A program made the translations under genes and the position numbers. This document shows, in pieces, positions 35,752-40,545 of a DNA stretch of 40,545 nt. The stretch is from Patescibacteria group bacterium. Its GTDB lineage: Bacteria > Patescibacteriota > Minisyncoccia > UBA6257 > GWB1-50-10. The DNA lies in contig JANBVK010000002.1 of assembly GCA_024239035.1 (NCBI GenBank), positions 29,191 through 69,735 of the forward strand, given 5' to 3'. Every line of letters begins with the position of its first letter. Within the stretch, counting starts at the first letter, position 1. Under the pieces are notes generated by a model that saw nothing but the letters and a program-made list of their open reading frames with translations, was not told where the DNA came from and ran no database searches.

Positions 35752-37908
35752 TTTGTGAGGATTGTGGTTGGGGCAAGTTTTATCACTGCAACGCTCTGGA
35801 ATTGTTTTTGTTCCCTCCATCATAAGCGATTTGCAGAGCGGGCAGAGATTTCCCGTAGGGCGGGATTTGACGATGAATTTACAGTTTGGGTAATCTGAGC
35901 AGCTATAAAATAAACCAAAGCGTCCCCGCCGCTCTGCAATCTCACCGGGGCTGCATTTCGGGCACTTCACTCCCGTTTTTGCTTTTGCTACCTCTTCTTC
36001 GCTTTGTTTCACGTATTTGCACTTTGGGTAGTTTCCGCAAGCAATAAACTTTCCATAGCGCCCTTCCCGCTCAAAAAGCTTTCCTTCGCATTTTGGGCAG
36101 GTTTCGCCGGTTTCTTTCGGAGCTTCCATCTCCGTTCCGTCTATTTTTAGCGCACCGGTGCACTTTGGAAATTTTTTACAGCTTAAAAACTTCCCGGTGC
36201 GGCCTAATTTTATTACCATGCTTGATTTGCACGTAGGGCACTTGAATTTTTTATCTGCGTCTCCTAAATTTGTTATTTTTTCGATGTTCTCTTTTGATTT
36301 CAATTCTTTCAGAAAAGGTTTGTAAAAATTACTGAGTGTTTTCTCGTATTCTTTTTTCCCTTCGGCAATTTCATCTAAATCATTTTCCATCTCCGCGGTA
36401 AAAGAATCACTTATGTATTTCGCAAAGTTTTTTTCCAAGAAATTACTAACCGCTTCTCCTGTGTCTGTTGGAACAAGCGCTCTTCCTTCTTTTATGACGT
36501 ATTCTCGTTCGAGAATGGTTCTGATTATTGAGGCGTATGTGCTTGGTCGTCCGATCTCTCTTTTTTCGAGTTCTTTAATAAGACCAGCTTCAGTGTATCT
36601 CGGCGGCGGAAGTGTCTCTTTTTGTTCACTCTCTATGTTTAATAAGTTCACAACATCACCTTTATTAAGATCGGGGATTTCTTTATTTTCTCCTCTTGCC
36701 TCTTTATCTGCGGAGAACCAACCGGGGAAAAGAATCACACTCCCGTTTATAGAGAAATTCGGGATTACGTTTTCTTCTTCAATATTCGCTGAAAGTTTTG
36801 TTCTTAAAGTTTTTGCGTCTGTCATTTGAGAAGCGATTGTTCTCCGCCAAATGAGCTGATAGAGCCTTTTTTGTTCGTCGTTTGCGCCAGCTTCATGTTT
36901 TGATATTTTCGTTGGTCTTATTGCTTCATGTGCTTCTTGGGCGCTTTTGCGTTTTGTAGCGTAGGTTCGAGGAGAAAGATATTCTTTCCCAAATACTTTT
37001 TCAATTTCAGCATATGTTTGTTTTAGAGCCTCTTTGCCTATAGTTATGCTGTCCGTTCTCATGTAGCTTATGTACCCTGCTTCATACAGTTTTTGTGCCA
37101 GAACCATTGTTTTTGAAGGAGAGAACCCGAGCCGTGAACTTGCAGTCTGTTCCAAAGTAGACGTAATAAAAGGAGGGCGTGGAGAACGCTTTACTTCTGT
37201 TTGCTTTATAGAAACAATTTTCCAATTTTTATTCTTTTGGGCAATTTCAACAATTCGGTTCGTTTCGTCTTCTGTTTTGGGCTCTTCATCGCATATAAGG
37301 GTCAATTCTTCGCCGTTTTTATATTTAAACGTGCCGCTTATCACCCAATATTCCTGGGGCACAAAGATTCGAATTTCCCGTTCCCGCTCCATAACAATAC
37401 GGAGTGCGGGGGATTGAACGCGTCCGGCAGAGAGACCGTATCTTAATTTTTTCCAAATAAGGCCGCTTAAACCATATCCAACGAGCCGGTCCAGCACTCT
37501 CCGGGCTTCCTGTGATCTGCGGAGGTGTTCGTCGATGTTCCGGGGATTTTTCATCGCTTCTTTTACGGCACTCTCCGTAATTTCATAAAAAACAACCCGT
37601 TTTGGATTTTTCAGGCCGCATGCTTCTTTGATATGCCAAGCAATTGCTTCTCCTTCTCGATCGGGGTCAGTGGCGAGAATTATCTCTTTTGCTTTTTTAG
37701 AGATTGCTTTGAGTTCTCTGACGATTTTTTCTTTCCCTTTTGAGATTTCATAGTGGGGGACAAAACCCGCCGGAATATCAATGGCTTTCTTGTTGCTCTT
37801 TGGCAGATCACGAATATGCCCGACGCTTGCGTGGACCTCATAGGTATTGTCTAGGTATTTAGAGATAGTTTTCGCTTTTGAGGGGGACTCTACAATAACT
37901 AAATTCAT
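35731..37908 (-). CDS. topA: DNA topoisomerase I
   Basis: Relaxes negative supercoils. The Toprim domain opens with VIVESPSKAKTI (Glu7) and has ATDPDREGEAIAWH (Asp81, Asp83, Glu85). The active-site Tyr is Tyr282 in GYISYMRTDS. The C-terminus carries a tandem set of zinc ribbons beginning CPTCKSSM, CPKCEGK, CPKCSPG and CPLCKSL, the last with a shifted Cys pattern (CSDKTCPNHNP). 725 residues. Its start overlaps the dprA stop by 4 bp, so dprA-topA form one operon, a common pairing in bacteria. Convergent with map, overlapping at the 3' ends. Confidence 0.97.
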   Translation of the reverse strand: MNLVIVESPSKAKTISKYLDNTYEVHASVGHIRDLPKSNKKAIDIPAGFVPHYEISKGKEKIVRELKAISKKAKEIILATDPDREGEAIAWHIKEACGLKNPKRVVFYEITESAVKEAMKNPRNIDEHLRRSQEARRVLDRLVGYGLSGLIWKKLRYGLSAGRVQSPALRIVMEREREIRIFVPQEYWVISGTFKYKNGEELTLICDEEPKTEDETNRIVEIAQKNKNWKIVSIKQTEVKRSPRPPFITSTLEQTASSRLGFSPSKTMVLAQKLYEAGYISYMRTDSITIGKEALKQTYAEIEKVFGKEYLSPRTYATKRKSAQEAHEAIRPTKISKHEAGANDEQKRLYQLIWRRTIASQMTDAKTLRTKLSANIEEENVIPNFSINGSVILFPGWFSADKEARGENKEIPDLNKGDVVNLLNIESEQKETLPPPRYTEAGLIKELEKREIGRPSTYASIIRTILEREYVIKEGRALVPTDTGEAVSNFLEKNFAKYISDSFTAEMENDLDEIAEGKKEYEKTLSNFYKPFLKELKSKENIEKITNLGDADKKFKCPTCKSSMVIKLGRTGKFLSCKKFPKCTGALKIDGTEMEAPKETGETCPKCEGKLFEREGRYGKFIACGNYPKCKYVKQSEEEVAKAKTGVKCPKCSPGEIAERRGRFGLFYSCSDYPNCKFIVKSRPTGNLCPLCKSLMMEGTKTIPERCSDKTCPNHNPHKLAGNKR

Positions 37909-38795
37909 AGTGATTTGAATTTTCCGTTCTTTTCTTCTACCAATTCTTCAAGCATAAGAAAGGTTAGTTTTTGGTTTACGATATGGGTTTCCAGTTTAGT
38001 GACTTCAATAATTTTGTCAACTGAAATAGGTTCCTTGTTGTTTTTAACGGTTTCTAGAATCAATTTTTCTTCACTCCCGAGGTTATGTGTTGTTCCGCTC
38101 TTCGCGGAGCTTGTGCTCATATTTGCGCCAATTTGCGGTTCTATATTCAAATCTTCCAGAATATCTTTTGCTTTAGTCACTAAGCGGGCGCCGTTCCGGA
38201 TGAGGAGATGAGATCCTTCGTAATTGGGGTGAGAGGCCGGTCCGGGAGTAATAAAAACCTCTCGTCCTTGGTCGAGGGCGTGCTTGGCGGTGACGAGTGA
38301 ACCGGAGCGGATTGGCGCTTCAATAACAACCAAAGCGGTGCTAAGACCGCTCACAATACGATTACGTTCCAGGAATTGGTTGGGATAAGCCGGTACTCCA
38401 GCCTGGTATTCAGAGAAAATACACCCTCCTTGATTTAGAATTTTCTTGGCCAGGCCGTAGTGTCGGTGAGGATATATGGTATCTAGGCCGTTTGCGAGGA
38501 CAGCCATTGTTTTACCGCCTCCCGCGAGTGCTCCTTCGTGAGCCGCTCCATCGATGCCGAGAGCAAGTCCGCTTACGACGGTGACACCGGCTCTCACCAG
38601 ATCGCGGCTTATTTGTTTAGCTATAAGGATTCCTGCCGGGGTTGCTTTTCTTGTCCCAACAACAGAAATAGTTGGTTCTTCTTGATTTGGCAGTTGGCCC
38701 AGGTAATAAAGTTCTTTTGGGCTCCCAGGAATTTCTTTGAGTAATGAGAGATATTTATGTTCTCGAACGACAACTTTTTTAATTGATAGGTTCAT
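37905..38795 (-). CDS. dprA: DNA processing protein DprA/Smf
   Basis: Loads RecA on incoming single-stranded DNA during transformation. The Rossmann core shows ISVVGTRKATPAG, VVSGLALGIDGAAHEGAL, GLDTIYPHRH, SEYQAGVPAYPNQFLERNRI and EAPIRSGSLVTA. A winged-helix domain ends the protein (about residues 230-296). There is no SAM-like N-terminal extension; 296 residues. Together with the split ComEC near 9 kb it argues for natural competence. Divergent from the small membrane protein at 38841. Confidence 0.95.
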   Translation of the reverse strand: MNLSIKKVVVREHKYLSLLKEIPGSPKELYYLGQLPNQEEPTISVVGTRKATPAGILIAKQISRDLVRAGVTVVSGLALGIDGAAHEGALAGGGKTMAVLANGLDTIYPHRHYGLAKKILNQGGCIFSEYQAGVPAYPNQFLERNRIVSGLSTALVVIEAPIRSGSLVTAKHALDQGREVFITPGPASHPNYEGSHLLIRNGARLVTKAKDILEDLNIEPQIGANMSTSSAKSGTTHNLGSEEKLILETVKNNKEPISVDKIIEVTKLETHIVNQKLTFLMLEELVEEKNGKFKSL

Positions 38796-38812
38796 ATAGA
38801 TTGTGATAAAAT
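38783..38812 (+). promoter_or_regulatory. Promoter of the small membrane protein and rmuC
   Basis: TTGATA (38783-38788), 18-bp spacer, TAAAAT (38807-38812) with an extended -10 TG one base before it. Leader about 22 nt. A separate TATAAT at 38833-38838 is too close to the ATG to serve it. Confidence 0.5.
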
Positions 38813-38840
38813 ACTCATTATTACTCTTGGAATATAATTC

Positions 38841-39191
38841 ATGAAACTATATCATATTCGTATTTTTAAAGAAAAGGTTTTATTGGTTTTTACGGTTTTA
38901 AGTCTTGTATTGATGATTTTTAGTTTGGGGCTCGTTTATTTTAACATTAATAAACTTGGCACACCCCTTATTTTACATTTTGATGAATTTAGGGGAGTTG
39001 ACTTCTTTGGTGAGGGGAAAAACCTGTGGGGGATTTGGCTTACCAGTCTTGTTGCGATTATTATTAACACTTTCTTAGCAAACACGTTTTTTTATCGTGA
39101 ACGAGCACTCACATACTTGCTCATCGGGAGTGGTTTCCTTATATCTATTTTGACATTAGTAGTGCTCGGAACGATAATTTCTGTTAATTAA
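38841..39191 (+). CDS. Small integral membrane protein of unknown function
   Basis: 116 residues with three hydrophobic helices (about residues 13-34, 65-85 and 91-112) and an extracytoplasmic or loop segment PLILHFDEFRGVDFFGEG between the first two. Similar small proteins next to other genes are common in CPR genomes, but I cannot assign a function. rmuC starts one base after its stop, so the two are co-translated. No Shine-Dalgarno sequence. Confidence 0.7.
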   Translation: MKLYHIRIFKEKVLLVFTVLSLVLMIFSLGLVYFNINKLGTPLILHFDEFRGVDFFGEGKNLWGIWLTSLVAIIINTFLANTFFYRERALTYLLIGSGFLISILTLVVLGTIISVN

Positions 39192-39192
39192 T

Positions 39193-40230
39193 ATGGAAAC
39201 AGTCCTTATTATAATTTTATTAGCGCTAATCGCGGGATTTGCCATCTTTTTTTGGTTTTTAACACATCGAAAGGGATTTCTAAAAAGTGATGATCAGTCA
39301 CTTGTAATGCTCCAAAATCAAATTAACGAACTTAATCGGACACTTGATTTAAAACTTAGTGAATCTACTCGTTTTATGCAACGCCAATTTGGTGAGAGCG
39401 CGAAAATTATTAAAGATGTAACTGAGCGTTTAGTTAAATTAGACGAGACTAACAAGCAAGTAGTGAATTTTGCCGATCAATTACAAAGTCTCCAGGATAT
39501 TCTAAAAAACCCGAAAAGTCGTGGAATCTTGGGCGAATACTATCTGGAGACCGTCTTGAAAAATGTTCTGCCGCCTAACAGTTACCGGATGCAGTATGAG
39601 TTTAAGGATGGTACTGTCGTTGACGCGGTGATTTTTATTAAAGATAAGATCATACCCATTGATTCAAAATTCAGCCTGGAGAATTATAATCGGATCCTTG
39701 AAACACGAGACGAGACTGAGCGTAAGCGTTTTGAAGATGCCTTTCGGGGAGATCTCAAAAATCGCATCGATGAGACCGCCAAGTATATCAAACCGAGTGA
39801 GGGAACAATGGAATTTGCCTTTATGTTCATTCCGGCAGAAGCTGTTTATTACGACTTATTAATCAATAAAGTTGGTTCGGTGAACGCCCGTGATTTAATT
39901 GAATATGCAATTGTCGATAAGAAGGTCATCGTAGTCTCGCCGACGTCGTTCTTGGCTTATCTCCAAACCGTGATGCAGGGTTTGAAGGCAATGAAGATTG
40001 AGGAATCAGCCAAAGAAATAAAGAAGCGGGTAGAAGAGTTGGGCAGGCATCTTTCAAGTTATGAGACGTACATGAAGAAGTTAGGCACTCATTTGGGCAC
40101 CACGGTAAACATGTACAATAACGCCTATAAAGAGCTGGGGAAAATTGACAAAGACGTGTTGCGGATAAGCGGGGAGGCAGTAAATATTGAGCCTTCTTCT
40201 CTGGATAGACCCGTGCAAGAAGATGAATAG
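39193..40230 (+). CDS. rmuC: DNA recombination protein RmuC
   Basis: Membrane-tethered nuclease-fold protein that limits inversions at short inverted repeats. One N-terminal helix (residues 4-23), a coiled coil (about 40-105), then the RmuC core: NPKSRGILGEYYLETVLKN, PIDSKFSLENYNRILE, FMFIPAEAVYYDLL, and VSPTSFLAYLQTVMQGLKAM. 345 residues, shorter than E. coli (475) in the coiled coil. RmuC is of interest here given the many palindromes in this genome. The last codons overlap the start of the next gene. Confidence 0.93.
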   Translation: METVLIIILLALIAGFAIFFWFLTHRKGFLKSDDQSLVMLQNQINELNRTLDLKLSESTRFMQRQFGESAKIIKDVTERLVKLDETNKQVVNFADQLQSLQDILKNPKSRGILGEYYLETVLKNVLPPNSYRMQYEFKDGTVVDAVIFIKDKIIPIDSKFSLENYNRILETRDETERKRFEDAFRGDLKNRIDETAKYIKPSEGTMEFAFMFIPAEAVYYDLLINKVGSVNARDLIEYAIVDKKVIVVSPTSFLAYLQTVMQGLKAMKIEESAKEIKKRVEELGRHLSSYETYMKKLGTHLGTTVNMYNNAYKELGKIDKDVLRISGEAVNIEPSSLDRPVQEDE

Positions 40231-40545
40231 GGACAGGGACAGCGAACTCCTGGATAAAAAGTGGCAAAAGTTTTTAAAGTTACGTCCATTTTTTGCTTAC
40301 CTTCCATTTGTTGATTTCGTACTTATTGCGGGATCACTCGCCTTCGGTAATGTCCATTCTGATTCTGATTTTGATGTTATTGTGGGCGCCAGGGCCGGCA
40401 GGATTTTTACGGTTCGTGGATTTTGTATAGCATTATTTTGGCCGCTAGGATTATTACAAAGACGAAGAGATTTAAAAAAACTTTCCAGCGATAAGATTTG
40501 TTTTAATCACTTTGTTACCGAAAAAAGCTACACACTTTCTCCACC
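40223..40545 (+). CDS. Nucleotidyltransferase-domain protein, 3' end outside the window
   Basis: From ATG 40223, which overlaps the rmuC stop by 8 bp, the frame stays open to the last base (107 codons). The segment LIAGSLAFGNVHSDSDFDVIV carries the GS-x9-D-x-D pattern of the polymerase-beta-like nucleotidyltransferase fold, with both metal-binding Asp residues. A hydrophobic stretch follows (GFCIALFWPLGLL). The class (antitoxin MNT, aminoglycoside type or other) cannot be told from this part; no HEPN partner is in view. Confidence 0.7.
   Translation, partial: MNRDRDSELLDKKWQKFLKLRPFFAYLPFVDFVLIAGSLAFGNVHSDSDFDVIVGARAGRIFTVRGFCIALFWPLGLLQRRRDLKKLSSDKICFNHFVTEKSYTLSP

Noticed and set aside
1-40545. 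CRISPR array, prophage, insertion sequence or defence island
   Set aside because: No regularly spaced direct repeats, transposase, integrase or defence genes were seen; the repeats present are palindromic and dispersed.

Overview
The window is a dense, mostly single-stranded block of bacterial housekeeping genes. It looks like a member of the Candidate Phyla Radiation (Patescibacteria, Parcubacteria-like). Reasons: UGA is a normal stop (mreB, holB and adk end in TGA), which argues against the code-25 lineages; the ribosomal superoperon runs rpsE-rplO with no rpmD (uL30), a known CPR absence; Shine-Dalgarno sequences are scarce; and coding and non-coding DNA is full of short palindromic repeats of the kind common in these genomes. 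The assignment is inference from gene content, not a phylogeny.

Layout. 1-4303: murA (5' end outside the window), mreB, holB, frr and rseP, an envelope/replication/translation operon with short gaps or overlaps. 4371-6161: a VirD4/TraG-like ATPase with its own promoter. 6156-6366: a 211-bp palindromic repeat. 6393-8177: efp and mnmA, divergent from interleaved promoters. 8224-13084: a split comEC (membrane half and metallo-beta-lactamase half), aspS, and an adenylate-kinase-family gene. 13085-13622: two tandem, related, structured RNA candidates and a terminator. 13623-17565: metG, then a minus-strand group (small charged protein, Na+/Ca2+ antiporter, tRNA-Pro, rpmB, an anchored protein of unknown function). 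17585-18016: two more large palindromes. 18051-18671: an M50 protease. 18810-23719: rpsL, rpsG, fusA, tuf, rpsJ. 23827-35751: rplC to rplO, secY, adk, map in near-canonical order. 35731-38795: topA and dprA on the minus strand. 38841-40545: a small membrane protein, rmuC and a nucleotidyltransferase that runs off the end.

Functionally the window supplies translation (20 ribosomal proteins, EF-Tu, EF-G, EF-P, RRF, MetRS, AspRS, tRNA-Pro, tRNA thiolation, methionine aminopeptidase), secretion (SecY), wall and shape (MurA, MreB), intramembrane proteolysis, topology and repair (TopA, RmuC, HolB) and natural transformation (ComEC halves, DprA).

The least ordinary material is non-coding. A family of palindromic elements shares a conserved hairpin tip (CTCGCTTCGCTCA-like) while the stems differ and stay self-complementary. 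Three copies are 180-210-bp elements and two short versions sit directly before the rpsL and rpsG start codons. There are also a tandem pair of about 150-nt RNA candidates, a third minus-strand RNA candidate near 34 kb, a duplicated 5' fragment of fusA forming a leader ORF, repeat-derived peptide insertions inside MnmA and uL18, and a set of promoters placed so that the mRNA should be leaderless.
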